The notes: generated by a model from the letters alone, not told the origin. A stretch of DNA of 64,000 bases from Bacteroidota bacterium (GCA_023412195.1 JAEYNZ010000123.1:4459-68458); one strand, 5' to 3'. Shown: positions 36,473 to 46,699, counted from the first letter of the stretch. Program-made: numbers and translations.

Positions 36473-38806
36473 TTAGGAAAAATCATGCCTGATCTTCAGC
36501 CGTGCAAACTTCAACAGCAGCTGTTTGGTCCCTGCATTCTGGAAGAACACAGTTGCCTTACGATTAGGCGGTATACCTTCAACCTTTAGTATCTTTCCTG
36601 TACCAAAACGCTGATGTTCGACAGTCATACCCTGCACTATTTTATCAGGATTATCAGCCATAAAATCCGAATTATCGACATTTTGAACGGAGGCGGCTTC
36701 AGGTTTCCTGACAAATGCCTCAGGTCGCCATGGTTTTGCAGGAGGAGTGTTTAACTGTCCGCGGGGAATAGTCCGTTCCCTGTATCCGGTAGATACTCTT
36801 TCGTGCCGTTCTGCAGGTGAGCGCTGATTATTAAAAGAAAATCCTGTAAGGAATGAGGGATCCATTTCAACCAGAAAGCGGCTGGGAGAACAGAATTCAA
36901 GCTTACCCCAACGGTAACGCTGATTAGCAAAACTAAACCAGGCATTATCCTTCGCCCGGGTCAGGGCAACATAAAAAAGCCTGCGCTCTTCCTCAAGTGC
37001 TTCCTCTGATCTTTTTTCTTCGGCCTGTGCAGATGGGAACAGGTTCTCTTCGAGTCCTACCACAAAAACATTTTTGAACTCGAGTCCTTTTGCCGAATGA
37101 ATGGTCATCATGGTAACCTTATCGCGGTCTTCATCTTTTTCATTATCCTGATCAGTAAGCAGTGCCACATCTTCAAGATAATTCTCAAGTTTTGCCGGCC
37201 TGTCTTCCTCAATGGCGCTGATACTGAATTCCTGGATGCCGTTCAGCAATTCCTGTATGTTTTCATGACGGCTTAAACCTTCAGGCGATTTGTCACTGCT
37301 TAATTCAACAAGCATTCCGGTTTTTTCGGCAATCGTTTTAGCAGCCTCCCATGCATCTGAACCGGCAGCTATCGCTGTAAACTGATCAATGAGTGCAGCA
37401 AACCGTGTTAATTTTGTAACAGTTCCCTGGTTAAGTCCCAACCTGTTTTCAGAAAGACCGGTGATTATTTTCCAGATGGATACCTCAGCATCGACTGCAG
37501 CCGTTTCGAGTTTCGATAAGGTTGCATCTCCAATCCCACGTGCCGGATAGTTTATGATACGTTTTAATGCTTCATTATCCCACGGATTGATTACCAACCT
37601 AAAGTATGCAAGCAAATCCTTTATTTCTTTCCGCTGATAAAAACTGAGGCCTCCATAAATTTTATAGGGAATATTTCTTCTCCTTAAAGCTTCCTCGAAT
37701 ATTCTTGATTGTGCATTGGTGCGATAAAGGATGGCATAATCCTGGTTTTTGTAATGATCGCGTAACTGGGTTTCCGAAATCTCCTGGGCAACAAGGAATC
37801 CTTCTTCATTATCAGTCAATGCAGAAATTACCCTGATACTTTTCCCCGGAGCGTTTTCTGAAAACACCTTTTTCGGTATCTGTTTTTTGTTTCTGGCAAT
37901 GATGCTGTTGGCTGCATTTACAATAGTCTGGCTGGATCGGTAATTCTGTTCAAGCTTAAATATTTTATGGTCAGGGTAATCCGACTGAAAATTCAGTATG
38001 TTTTCTATACGGGCTCCCCTGAAGGAATAGATACTTTGTGCATCATCACCAACTACACAAATATTCCTGTGTGCGGCAGCAAGCTTTTTAATAATGAGAT
38101 ATTGGGCATAATTTGTATCCTGGTACTCATCCACGAGGATGTAATCGAACCGTTGCTGGTATTTCGACAGGATGTCGGGATAGTCGCGAAACAGGACATT
38201 TGTTATTAGCAGAAGGTCGTCGAAGTCCATGGCACCCGAAAGCCTGCACCGCTTAACATACTCCTTGTATATTTCAGCTACAGCAGGCATACGCATGGCC
38301 TTATCAGCTATTCTGACTTCTGAATTTTCAGCATAAAGCTTTGGAGTAATCAGGTTGTTTTTAGCCATTGAAATCCGTGCTGCAACGCTGCCTGGCTTGT
38401 ATGTTTTATCATCAAGCTGAAAACCCTTTATAATCGTTTTGATGAGACTTTTACTATCGGCCGAATCGAAGATCGTAAAATTTGATGGGTAACCTATGGT
38501 TTCATGTTCTGCTCTCAGAATCCGGGCAAAAACGGAGTGGAAGGTACCCATCCATAAATAACGGGCCATTTTCTCCCCCATAACCGAACCGATACGTTCC
38601 TTCATTTCCTTTGCGGCCTTGTTGGTAAAGGTTAGGGCTAGAATAGAAGAAGGGCGGGCACCTTGTTTGAGCAGGTGAGCAATACGGTAGGTAAGCACTC
38701 TGGTTTTTCCCGAACCTGCACCGGCAATAATCAGTGCGGGTCCTTCGGTTGAAACTACTGCTTCCTGCTGTGACTTATTCAGATCTTTGAGGTAATCGAA
38801 AACCAT
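36473..38806 (-). CDS. pcrA: UvrD/PcrA-family DNA helicase
   Basis: 777 residues, SF1A 3'-5' helicase for repair and clearing of replication forks. Motifs in order: Q motif LNKSQQEAV, Walker A AGAGSGKTRVLTYRIAHLL (about 29-47), TFTNKAAKEMKERI, FDYILVDEYQDTNYAQY (Walker B), VVGDDAQSIYSFRGA, the YRSSQTIV region, MTIHSAKGLEFKNVFVVGL, and VALTRAKD. The C-terminal ~60 residues form a Tudor-like domain (GMTVEHQRFGTGKILKVEG) that binds RNA polymerase in PcrA. Confidence 0.93.
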   Translation of the reverse strand: MVFDYLKDLNKSQQEAVVSTEGPALIIAGAGSGKTRVLTYRIAHLLKQGARPSSILALTFTNKAAKEMKERIGSVMGEKMARYLWMGTFHSVFARILRAEHETIGYPSNFTIFDSADSKSLIKTIIKGFQLDDKTYKPGSVAARISMAKNNLITPKLYAENSEVRIADKAMRMPAVAEIYKEYVKRCRLSGAMDFDDLLLITNVLFRDYPDILSKYQQRFDYILVDEYQDTNYAQYLIIKKLAAAHRNICVVGDDAQSIYSFRGARIENILNFQSDYPDHKIFKLEQNYRSSQTIVNAANSIIARNKKQIPKKVFSENAPGKSIRVISALTDNEEGFLVAQEISETQLRDHYKNQDYAILYRTNAQSRIFEEALRRRNIPYKIYGGLSFYQRKEIKDLLAYFRLVINPWDNEALKRIINYPARGIGDATLSKLETAAVDAEVSIWKIITGLSENRLGLNQGTVTKLTRFAALIDQFTAIAAGSDAWEAAKTIAEKTGMLVELSSDKSPEGLSRHENIQELLNGIQEFSISAIEEDRPAKLENYLEDVALLTDQDNEKDEDRDKVTMMTIHSAKGLEFKNVFVVGLEENLFPSAQAEEKRSEEALEEERRLFYVALTRAKDNAWFSFANQRYRWGKLEFCSPSRFLVEMDPSFLTGFSFNNQRSPAERHERVSTGYRERTIPRGQLNTPPAKPWRPEAFVRKPEAASVQNVDNSDFMADNPDKIVQGMTVEHQRFGTGKILKVEGIPPNRKATVFFQNAGTKQLLLKFARLKIRHDFS

Positions 38807-39054
38807 TTAAATTGAGTGTCATTATGAAAAAACAAAAATAGAAGTTGTTTCAGGGAATCATAGTATTTTCATACTCATTTTTCAAGAATTTATGATACAA
38901 TGATAACTATTTTTTACAAATGTCTACTTTTCAGGCTTCTCCGGGAAACACAAAGAACAATAATGGAAAAATAGAAAAGCAATATCCTGTCGATTTTTAT
39001 ATATGCCCAAACAATTAAATAAAAATTATACGTTAATATTGTAGCTTTAAGTTT

Positions 39055-40365
39055 ATGGGTTTTATGAAAAATAAATGCACCTTATACTTCTTACTTGGTT
39101 TTCTGTTTCTGCTGAATGTTCATATAGTGAAAGCTCAGATTACTGCTCCTGCCGCCCAGGCTGCTGTAAAAACAGAATACACTGCATTTCAGCAACAGGA
39201 TGATATTTTTATTTTCTGCAGTCCGGATTCGCCTGCCACTCCTGCATCGTTACAGGTGCAGACTGCACTCACCGGAACAAAAACATTTTTATGGGAGAAA
39301 TATAATCCAGTTACTGCTGCCTTTGAATTTTATTTTTCTGAAAGCACTGAACAACAGCAGTCTGTTGTTCAGAATCTGGAAAACGGAGGATACCGCGTTA
39401 CTGTAACCCAGGGTGCAACCACAGATATCTACCGCGCCTGGGTATTTAACAACTGGTCAACAGCCAGTGCTTCCCTCTCTGAATCAACATGTGAATCATT
39501 TCTTTTGGAAGGGGAATTCACAACTTCGCCTTTGATTTATTACGATATAACAAGTAATAATCAACTGGAAGTTTTTAAGGATATAAAAGCTGAATGGAGC
39601 GAAGGAGAAATTGCGCTATCAGGAAATTTAAACTTCAGGGTATCCAATCCTCCTTCAATAGATACTGAATACACTTTAAGAATCTATGACCGTTTTGGAT
39701 GTGAAGTGACAGCCAATATACTTTACGAATCTATTGTACCGCTCGCAGCGTTTACAGCCGAACCGATGGAAGGTGAGGCACCTCTTGAAGTAAAGTTTAA
39801 CAACCTGTCGGAAAACGCTGATCCTGGTTCATATGAATGGTTCTTCTACCGTAGCCTCGATGACATCAAAAGGGAATCGGAAAGTACACAGCAACCTATC
39901 GACAGCATTTCGCTTGTGGCTTACGACGAGAACCCGGTTTACACCTATGAAACTTCAGGCAGTTATAAGGTAAAGCTTGTTGCTAAAAATACATCGGAAT
40001 TTCATGCATGTGTCGACACTGCTTATCTTCAGGGTTTTATAGTAGTTGACACTTCTTTTGTTGCAGTGCCTAATGTGTTTACACCGAACGGCGATGGAAT
40101 CAACGATGGGTTTATCGTACAATTCTGGTCAATGCAAAGCATTAAAATATCAATTTTTAACCGGTGGGGTAAGCGCATCCATTTCTGGGAAAACGACAAT
40201 GTCCGCGGATTCGATGATACTTACGCAGCCACGGTGTGGGACGGGCGATCAGGTGGGCGTTTTGCAACTCCCGGAGTTTACTATTATATTATTGAAGGAA
40301 GAGGGCGGGATGATAAAACCAGAAAAGCACATGGCTTCTTTCACCTCTTCAGGGATAAAGACTGA
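39055..40365 (+). CDS. Surface protein with PKD domain and type B T9SS C-terminal domain
   Basis: 436 residues. Signal peptide to about 27 (LLNVHIVKAQ); a second start four codons in (39064) is equally possible. Residues about 30-225 form Ig-like domains, 225-325 a PKD domain (PLAAFTAEPMEGEAPLEVKFNN). The C-terminus (about 335-436) is the CHU_C/gliding-motility-associated domain: VPNVFTPNGDGINDGF, IFNRWGKRI, TVWDGRSGG, PGVYYYII. This domain is exported and anchored by the type IX system. Probably cell-surface. Confidence 0.85.
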   Translation: MGFMKNKCTLYFLLGFLFLLNVHIVKAQITAPAAQAAVKTEYTAFQQQDDIFIFCSPDSPATPASLQVQTALTGTKTFLWEKYNPVTAAFEFYFSESTEQQQSVVQNLENGGYRVTVTQGATTDIYRAWVFNNWSTASASLSESTCESFLLEGEFTTSPLIYYDITSNNQLEVFKDIKAEWSEGEIALSGNLNFRVSNPPSIDTEYTLRIYDRFGCEVTANILYESIVPLAAFTAEPMEGEAPLEVKFNNLSENADPGSYEWFFYRSLDDIKRESESTQQPIDSISLVAYDENPVYTYETSGSYKVKLVAKNTSEFHACVDTAYLQGFIVVDTSFVAVPNVFTPNGDGINDGFIVQFWSMQSIKISIFNRWGKRIHFWENDNVRGFDDTYAATVWDGRSGGRFATPGVYYYIIEGRGRDDKTRKAHGFFHLFRDKD

Positions 40366-40393
40366 AAAAGGTTGAAGGAAATACTCGGATCGA

Positions 40394-41347
40394 TCAGCTA
40401 TCCATTTTAAAAGGTATCGACAACCAGAATGTGCTGCCTGACCCCGCCTGCGATTCAAGCCACAGTTTTCCTCCCAGCAATCCGGTGTAGAATTTTGCAA
40501 TAGGCAAACCCAGGCCCAATCCTTCGTAAGGACTTGCTAACGATGAATCTACCTGTGCAAAACGCTCAAAAATGATTTCATGCCATTCGTCGGGTATCCC
40601 TGTACCTGTGTCCCTGATATAAAATAAAACAGAATCATTACTGCGTCGGGAACCTATCTCCACCACTCCGCTATTTGTAAATTTAATTCCATTTTTAATC
40701 AGATTACCAAGAATGGATTCCAGTTTGTTTTTATCCGTCTCTACTTTAGCATCAATAGGCTGAACTTCATTATTTAAAAGAAGTTCCAAACCTTTCTCCT
40801 TCGCTGCAGGCAAAAATGAATCATGCAGGTTTCTGAGCATTGTATGAATATTAACTTTCGTTTTATATACAGGAAGCTCTTCCGATTCAATCCGTGAGAT
40901 TTCAACAATGTTATTGATGGTTTCCAACATGCGGTCACTGCTCTTTTTTACCTGTCCGAGATATTTTTCCATGTGTTCCTGGGAAAGCACGCGGTTTTCA
41001 AGCAGACTGATAAACCCCACTATACCATTCATAGGAGTTCTGATCTCATGGCTTAAATTGGCAAGGAAAGCTGATTTTAAACGGTCATTTTCTTCTGCCA
41101 GATTTTTTGCATCCAGTAAATTTTTGGTAATCTCCTGCTGTTGTCGCTTATAATACCGGGCAATAAAGAAAATTACAACAGCACTCACTACCACAAACAG
41201 AACACCTTTTACTGATTGAAATGCGTTTTGGTAATGGTCTTCCTCTATAAATAGTTGTAACAATAAATCGGTTAACAATATCCACCCGATACCGAAGAAA
41301 AGATAAATCAGTGTAATCCTGATATCAAAATTGATTTTCTTATTCAT
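40394..41347 (-). CDS. Membrane sensor histidine kinase
   Basis: 317 residues. Two transmembrane helices (about 10-32 and 48-65) enclose a very short external loop, so a direct external signal is doubtful. HisKA carries LANLSHEIRTPMNGIVGF (His100 phosphorylation site). The HATPase shows NLIKNGIKFTNSG (N box), RDTGTGIPDEW (G1), RFAQVDSS, and LGLGLPIAKFYTGLLGG (G2). No receiver domain and no cognate regulator beside it. Confidence 0.88.
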   Translation of the reverse strand: MNKKINFDIRITLIYLFFGIGWILLTDLLLQLFIEEDHYQNAFQSVKGVLFVVVSAVVIFFIARYYKRQQQEITKNLLDAKNLAEENDRLKSAFLANLSHEIRTPMNGIVGFISLLENRVLSQEHMEKYLGQVKKSSDRMLETINNIVEISRIESEELPVYKTKVNIHTMLRNLHDSFLPAAKEKGLELLLNNEVQPIDAKVETDKNKLESILGNLIKNGIKFTNSGVVEIGSRRSNDSVLFYIRDTGTGIPDEWHEIIFERFAQVDSSLASPYEGLGLGLPIAKFYTGLLGGKLWLESQAGSGSTFWLSIPFKMDS

Positions 41348-41594
41348 ATCCCCTTCTTGCTGACAGCACCCTTAACCCAGATTTTGTTGAAAATAAGAGA
41401 CTGCTCTCCTACCTCTTATATGAGTTGGCAACCTGATAAAACCACATTGTGATGTTATTTCTCTCTGCTATACCTTTATTTCACAAGTTACATTAAATTA
41501 TACACAGGCTAAAAGAATTCAGATAACAAAAACAACATTTTTCCATAAAGGTTTTAGAAACTTCAACTTACCAAATTCAGCTTTATGCAGCTTT

Positions 41595-43133
41595 TTATGG
41601 TACTACATAATGAATTCCTGCACCGGGACCAAGAGGAATCCCCAATAAAAGCCACACTATAAGAAGTAAAATCCAGACTACCAGGAAAACCAATGTATAT
41701 GGTATCATGGAAGCCACGATGGTTCCTATGCCAGCCTTTGGATCATATTTCTGAAAGAAGGCAATTATCAGGGCGAAGAAGCTCATCATAGGAGATATGA
41801 CATTGGTGACACTGTCGCCAATTCTGTAGACGACCTGCGACAGTTCAGGCGAATAACCCATAATCATGAACATGGGAATGAAAACTGGTGCCAGAATGGC
41901 CCATTTTGCAGAAGCACTGCCCATGAGCATATTAACCGATGCTGACAACAGGATGAAAAGAATCATTAAGGGGATCAGTCCCAGGTTGGCTTTCATCAGC
42001 ATTTCTGCCCCTTCAACTGCCAGAATAATTCCAAGGTTGCTCCATTTGAAGTATGCTACAAACTGAGCGGCAAAAAATACAAGAACCAGATATGTAGCCA
42101 ATGATTTCATTGAACCAGCAAGACCGTTCATCACATCGGCATCGCTTTTAAAAACACCGGTTGTAAATCCATAGGCAAGCCCCATTCCTCCTGCAGTTAT
42201 GAAAAGCATTGCTACCACACCTTTGATGAGCGGAGAGTTTAACAAACTACCATCGTCACCACGGAAAAAACCACCCTCCGGAATGATCCCTGCCAGTGTA
42301 ATGCCTAAAATACCCAGAAAGACCAGTCCTGCCATGAGCAATCCTTTTTTTTCCTTACCTGAAAGCCGCTCAAGCTTGTTATTATCCTCCGAGCCTTCTC
42401 CTGTATACTTCCCCAGCCTTGGCTCCACAAGTTTTTCAGTTACGATTGTTCCTGCAAAAGCAATGATGAAAGTAGAAGCAACCATAAAATAATAATTGGC
42501 TGTGGCATTCACCTCATAAACCGGATCAAGGATACGTGCTGCTTCTTCCGATAAACCTGCCAGCAAAGGATCGATAGTACCCAGTACCAGGTTGGCGCTG
42601 AAGCCCCCCGAAACGCCGGCAAATGCAGCTGCCATACCGGCCAGGGGATGACGGCCTACAGCAAGAAATATAACACCTGCCATGGGAATAAGCAAAACAT
42701 AACCGATATCAGAAGCAACATTTGATAATACGCCAGAGAATACAATGACAAAAGTAAGCAGTTTCTTGGGTGAGTTTAATACCAGCAACCTAATGATCGT
42801 ATGCACCAATCCACTTTTTTCTGCAATTCCAATGCCCAGCATAGCAACCATTACAATTCCCAGAGGAGCAAAACCTGTGTAATTATCCACCATCTCCAGC
42901 AGGATGCGGTGGATTCCCTCACGCGACAAAAGATTCACCGGACGGACAATTTCGCCGGTGGCAGGATGAGTAACCTCCCACCCCAACAGGTGACCTGCCA
43001 GGGAAACCACTAAAGCAGTTAGTGCAAATAATGCAAAGAGTGTGGCAGGATGCGGCAAAGCATTGCCGGCACGTTCTGTCCAGTTTAACAGCCGCTTGAA
43101 TATCCCTGCTTTTTTAGACTGATTATCCATCAT
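41595..43133 (-). CDS. AbgT-family transporter
   Basis: 512 residues with about 11-12 transmembrane helices. The start region NWTERAGNALPHPATLFALF, the SNVASDIGYVLLIPMAGVIF and AGVSGGFSANLVLGTIDPLL hairpins, and the C-terminal MGSASAKWAILAPVFIPMFM are AbgT hallmarks. Characterised members move p-aminobenzoyl-glutamate or export sulfonamides. It starts 6 bases after the agmatinase stop, so the two form an operon. Confidence 0.88.
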   Translation of the reverse strand: MMDNQSKKAGIFKRLLNWTERAGNALPHPATLFALFALTALVVSLAGHLLGWEVTHPATGEIVRPVNLLSREGIHRILLEMVDNYTGFAPLGIVMVAMLGIGIAEKSGLVHTIIRLLVLNSPKKLLTFVIVFSGVLSNVASDIGYVLLIPMAGVIFLAVGRHPLAGMAAAFAGVSGGFSANLVLGTIDPLLAGLSEEAARILDPVYEVNATANYYFMVASTFIIAFAGTIVTEKLVEPRLGKYTGEGSEDNNKLERLSGKEKKGLLMAGLVFLGILGITLAGIIPEGGFFRGDDGSLLNSPLIKGVVAMLFITAGGMGLAYGFTTGVFKSDADVMNGLAGSMKSLATYLVLVFFAAQFVAYFKWSNLGIILAVEGAEMLMKANLGLIPLMILFILLSASVNMLMGSASAKWAILAPVFIPMFMIMGYSPELSQVVYRIGDSVTNVISPMMSFFALIIAFFQKYDPKAGIGTIVASMIPYTLVFLVVWILLLIVWLLLGIPLGPGAGIHYVVP

Positions 43134-43139
43134 TCCGTT

Positions 43140-44189
43140 CTAAATAAGTCCCAGGGAAAGCCCCATCAGGTTACTTAACTTATATATGATTCGTGCCCCA
43201 ACATTTGCATCCCAGGGGTGGTTTCCTGTTTCACAAACATCAAAACCAATTATTTTACGTCCGCTTTCTGCAAGCTTTTTAAGCAGGTATACTGCCTCCT
43301 GAAATTCAAGTCCCCCCGGGACTGGCGTACCAGTATGCGGACAAAGCTTAGGATCAAGGCCATCCATATCGAAACTCACATAAACCAGTTGGGGAAGTTC
43401 TTCTATGATTTTTCCACATTGTTCATTCCAATTCACTCCCTTGAATCCATTTTCCTTCAGATCGAAATCTGTGAAAACCTTTATTCTTTTATTTTCTGCC
43501 TTTACAACATCCTTTTCTTCATCACAAAAATCACGGATACTTACCTGCACAAGCTTTACTATTTGCTGCTGCTGAATTGCATTATAAAATATTGATGCAT
43601 GCGACCAGGTAAATCCTTCGTAATTGTTTCTAAGATCCATATGGGCGTCAATATGCAGGATCCCAAAGCTTTCGTACTTTTCACCCAGGGCCTGCAGGTA
43701 TCCGAGCGGGATGCTGTGGTCACCGCCAACAAGCCCTACGGTTTTACCTGACTCAAGAAGCTTTTTAGTTTTTGAATAAACCCGGTAAGTCATGGCTTCA
43801 CACCCGGTATTCACTTCATCCAGGATTTGCTGCATTGAATAATCTTCTGCGGCTATACCTCCCTTTTCAATAAAATCAATATATGCTGCAGCCTTTTTAC
43901 GGAGATCCTGTTTTCGTTCTATCAGATCCTGATCTACAGGTTCCATATAAATACCCAGTTTCCATGCATCAGGTACATCAGGGTCATATAGATCGAGCTG
44001 AACAGAGGCATCCAAAATAGCCTGAGGGCCCGATGCAGTTCCTTCACCAAAAGAAACTGTTACATCCCATGGAACAGGGACTAAAATTACTTTGGCAGTA
44101 GCCTCGCTATACGGTAACCCGATAAAATTACCATTTTTTAATCCTACCCCGCTGGGGTTAAAATCACGATGTCCTGATAAACTGTTCAT
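43140..44189 (-). CDS. Agmatinase (ureohydrolase family)
   Basis: 349 residues, binuclear-Mn ureohydrolase, best read as agmatine to putrescine plus urea. Metal motifs: LVGGDHSIPLGYL, LHIDAHMDLRNNYEG, YVSFDMDGLDPKLCP; VSFGEGTASGPQAILDAS is a family entry segment. Arginase and formimidoylglutamase are alternatives, but divergence from carboxynorspermidine dehydrogenase and the speA in the same window support agmatinase. Longer than E. coli SpeB (306) owing to an insertion at about 90-150. Confidence 0.8.
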   Translation of the reverse strand: MNSLSGHRDFNPSGVGLKNGNFIGLPYSEATAKVILVPVPWDVTVSFGEGTASGPQAILDASVQLDLYDPDVPDAWKLGIYMEPVDQDLIERKQDLRKKAAAYIDFIEKGGIAAEDYSMQQILDEVNTGCEAMTYRVYSKTKKLLESGKTVGLVGGDHSIPLGYLQALGEKYESFGILHIDAHMDLRNNYEGFTWSHASIFYNAIQQQQIVKLVQVSIRDFCDEEKDVVKAENKRIKVFTDFDLKENGFKGVNWNEQCGKIIEELPQLVYVSFDMDGLDPKLCPHTGTPVPGGLEFQEAVYLLKKLAESGRKIIGFDVCETGNHPWDANVGARIIYKLSNLMGLSLGLI

Positions 44190-44304
44190 TAAAATTTGTT
44201 TATTTTGCTTTAAATTAAAGGCAAAATGGTAAATGGTGCGAAAATATCATATTCCTTTAAATAACAGAGTTTTTTAAATGTAATTTTCAAAAACAGGAAA
44301 TATT

Positions 44305-45498
44305 ATGAGCAGAGTATTGATTATTGGTGCCGGCGGGGTTGGCCGGGTTGTAGCCAGCAAATGTGCCGACAACCCCGATGTTTTTTCTGATATAGTTCTT
44401 GCCAGCCGTACTTTATCGAAGTGTGAAACCATTGCACGTGAAGTAGGCAAAGGGAGGATAACTCCTGAACAGGTCAATGCCGACAATGTGCAGGAGGTTG
44501 TTGACCTCATCAACAGGTATAAACCTGAACTGGTAATCAATGTAGCCCTTCCCTACCAGGACCTGCCCATTATGGATGCATGCCTGGAAACTGGTGTCAA
44601 CTATCTCGACACAGCCAATTATGAACCCAAGGATGAAGCAAAATTCGAATACAGCTGGCAGTGGGCTTATAATGAAAGGTTCAAGGAAAAGGGAATTATG
44701 GCAGTTCTGGGCTGTGGTTTTGATCCCGGAGTAACCAGTATTTATACTGCCTATGCAGCAAAGCATCATTTCGATGAAATACATACTCTCGACATTGTAG
44801 ACTGCAATGCAGGTGATCATGGGAAAGCATTTGCCACCAACTTCAATCCTGAGATCAACATCAGGGAGGTAACCCAAAAAGGCAAATACTGGGAAGATGG
44901 CAAGTGGGTAGAAACAGAACCACATGAAATTAAAAAAGTGCTGAATTATCCCAATATCGGGCCACGCGACTCTTACCTGATCTACCATGAGGAACTGGAA
45001 TCGCTTGTAAAAAATTTTCCGACCCTGAAGCGTGCCCGCTTTTGGATGACTTTCGGTCAGGAGTACCTTACACACCTGCGCGTGATACAGAATATAGGTA
45101 TGGCACGTATCGATCCTGTCAAATACAAAGGAGTTGATGTAATCCCGCTCGAATTCCTTAAATATGTACTTCCCGATCCGGGTGAACTGGGAGAAAACTA
45201 CCATGGCGAAACGTCCATAGGCTGCCGGATCACGGGAATTAAAGACGGCAAGGAACAAACCTATTACATATGGAATAACTGCAGCCATGAGGTAGCCTAC
45301 AAGGAAACAGGCACACAGGCTGTATCATACACAACAGGAGTTCCTGCCATGCTGGGTGCCATGATGGTGCTGACAGGTAAATGGAACGGACGGGGGGTAT
45401 TCAATGTGGAAGAATTTAACCCTGATCCATTTATGGAAAAAATAGGTGAACATGGCCTTCCGTGGCAGGAAGCCTTCAATGTGGACCTTGAATTATAA
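44305..45498 (+). CDS. Carboxynorspermidine/carboxyspermidine dehydrogenase
   Basis: 397 residues, saccharopine-dehydrogenase fold. Rossmann start SRVLIIGAGGVGRVVASKCA with the NAD(P) GxGGxG. Further: ALPYQDLPIMDACLETGVNYLDTANY, GCGFDPGVTSIYTAYAA and a C-terminal YTTGVPAMLGAMMVL. It joins putrescine and aspartate semialdehyde to carboxyspermidine in the pathway known from Vibrio, Campylobacter and Bacteroides. The next gene is the matching decarboxylase. Divergent from agmatinase. Confidence 0.9.
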   Translation: MSRVLIIGAGGVGRVVASKCADNPDVFSDIVLASRTLSKCETIAREVGKGRITPEQVNADNVQEVVDLINRYKPELVINVALPYQDLPIMDACLETGVNYLDTANYEPKDEAKFEYSWQWAYNERFKEKGIMAVLGCGFDPGVTSIYTAYAAKHHFDEIHTLDIVDCNAGDHGKAFATNFNPEINIREVTQKGKYWEDGKWVETEPHEIKKVLNYPNIGPRDSYLIYHEELESLVKNFPTLKRARFWMTFGQEYLTHLRVIQNIGMARIDPVKYKGVDVIPLEFLKYVLPDPGELGENYHGETSIGCRITGIKDGKEQTYYIWNNCSHEVAYKETGTQAVSYTTGVPAMLGAMMVLTGKWNGRGVFNVEEFNPDPFMEKIGEHGLPWQEAFNVDLEL

Positions 45499-45509
45499 TC
45501 ATCAAATAC

Positions 45510-45556
45510 AGCACAGGAAATTCAATAGATGAATTTCCTGTGCTCTTAAATTTTTT
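45510..45556 (+). terminator. Strong terminator between the two spermidine genes
   Basis: A perfect 15-bp stem (45510-45524 with 45530-45544), loop ATAGA, then CTTAAATTTTTT. It separates carboxynorspermidine dehydrogenase from its decarboxylase, whose start lies 6 bases beyond the T-run. Confidence 0.85.
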
Positions 45557-45562
45557 ACCACT

Positions 45563-46699
45563 TTGGATTACACAAAAGTTCCTTCTCCGGCATTTGTACT
45601 GGAAGAAAAATTGCTCAGGAAAAACCTGGAACTCATAGCCGGGGTACAGCAACAAGCCGGAATAGAAATCATACTTGCATTCAAAGGCTTTGCCATGTGG
45701 AGCACCTTTCCTCTGGTAAGGCAATATATCAAAGGTGCCACAGCAAGTTCCCTTTATGAGGCCAGGCTTTGTTTCGAGGAAATGAAAACCCGCGCTCATG
45801 TATATGCTCCGGTGTATTTTGAGGATGAATTTGATGAATTGCTTAAATATTCCAGTCATATTGTTTTTAATTCATTCAGCCAGTTCGAAAGGTTTTACCC
45901 CCGCACTCAGCAGGCAGGCCATCCCATCTCCTGTGGCATCAGGGTAAATCCTGAATATTCCGATGTACAGACCGACCTCTATAATCCCGGGGCAAAAGGA
46001 TCGAGACTGGGTGTGGGGAGTGATACTTTCCCTGCTGACCTTCCTGAAGGAATAGAAGGCATTCATTTTCATGTGTTGTGTGAATCCAGTTCCTTCAGCC
46101 TTGAAAAAGTTTTACAAAACCTTGAAGCGAAATTCGGGAAACACCTGCATAAGGTAAAATGGGTCAATATGGGGGGCGGTCACCTGATGACCCGCACGGG
46201 ATATGACCATAGCCACCTGGTTCAGTTACTAAAGAATTTCAGGGAGAAATACAATGTTAAGGTCATTCTTGAACCCGGCAGTGCCTTTGCCTGGGAAACA
46301 GGAGTTCTTGTTTCAACGGTGCAGGATGTGGTAACCTACCATGGAGTAAGCACGGCTATCCTGGATGTATCGTTTACAGCCCATATGCCCGACACCCTTG
46401 AAATGCCATACCGTCCGGGCATAATAGGTGCTTCTGATCCGGTTGATGGAAGTAAATACCTTTACCGGCTGGGAGGGGTCAGTTGTCTGGCAGGCGATTA
46501 TATGGAAGCATATGATTTTGGCCGCGAACTCAAGCCGGGCGACCGCATCATCTTTAAAGACATGATCCATTATACCATGGTAAAAACAACAATGTTCAAT
46601 GGGGTAAAACATCCGGCCATTGCAATCTGGACTGAAAATGACGAATTGAAAACCGTCAGGCAATTTAAGTATGAAGATTTCAAGAGACGTTTATCCTGA
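45563..46699 (+). CDS. nspC: Carboxynorspermidine/carboxyspermidine decarboxylase
   Basis: 378 residues, fold-type III PLP decarboxylase producing spermidine. Family start DYTKVPSPAFVLEEKLLRKNLELI, Lys41 in IILAFKGFAMW as the PLP Schiff base, HFHVLCESSS, WVNMGGGHLMTRTGYD and GGVSCLAGDYMEAYDF with the substrate-contact Cys-Asp region. The only start that gives the normal N-terminus is TTG at 45563; an in-frame stop lies just upstream. It sits unusually close to a strong terminator, so it may have its own start site. Confidence 0.9.
   Translation: MDYTKVPSPAFVLEEKLLRKNLELIAGVQQQAGIEIILAFKGFAMWSTFPLVRQYIKGATASSLYEARLCFEEMKTRAHVYAPVYFEDEFDELLKYSSHIVFNSFSQFERFYPRTQQAGHPISCGIRVNPEYSDVQTDLYNPGAKGSRLGVGSDTFPADLPEGIEGIHFHVLCESSSFSLEKVLQNLEAKFGKHLHKVKWVNMGGGHLMTRTGYDHSHLVQLLKNFREKYNVKVILEPGSAFAWETGVLVSTVQDVVTYHGVSTAILDVSFTAHMPDTLEMPYRPGIIGASDPVDGSKYLYRLGGVSCLAGDYMEAYDFGRELKPGDRIIFKDMIHYTMVKTTMFNGVKHPAIAIWTENDELKTVRQFKYEDFKRRLS

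Noticed and set aside
44413..45288. Minus-strand 291-residue frame inside the carboxynorspermidine dehydrogenase gene
   Set aside because: It is a mirror frame with Cys/Phe-rich composition; the plus-strand gene has clear Rossmann and family motifs.
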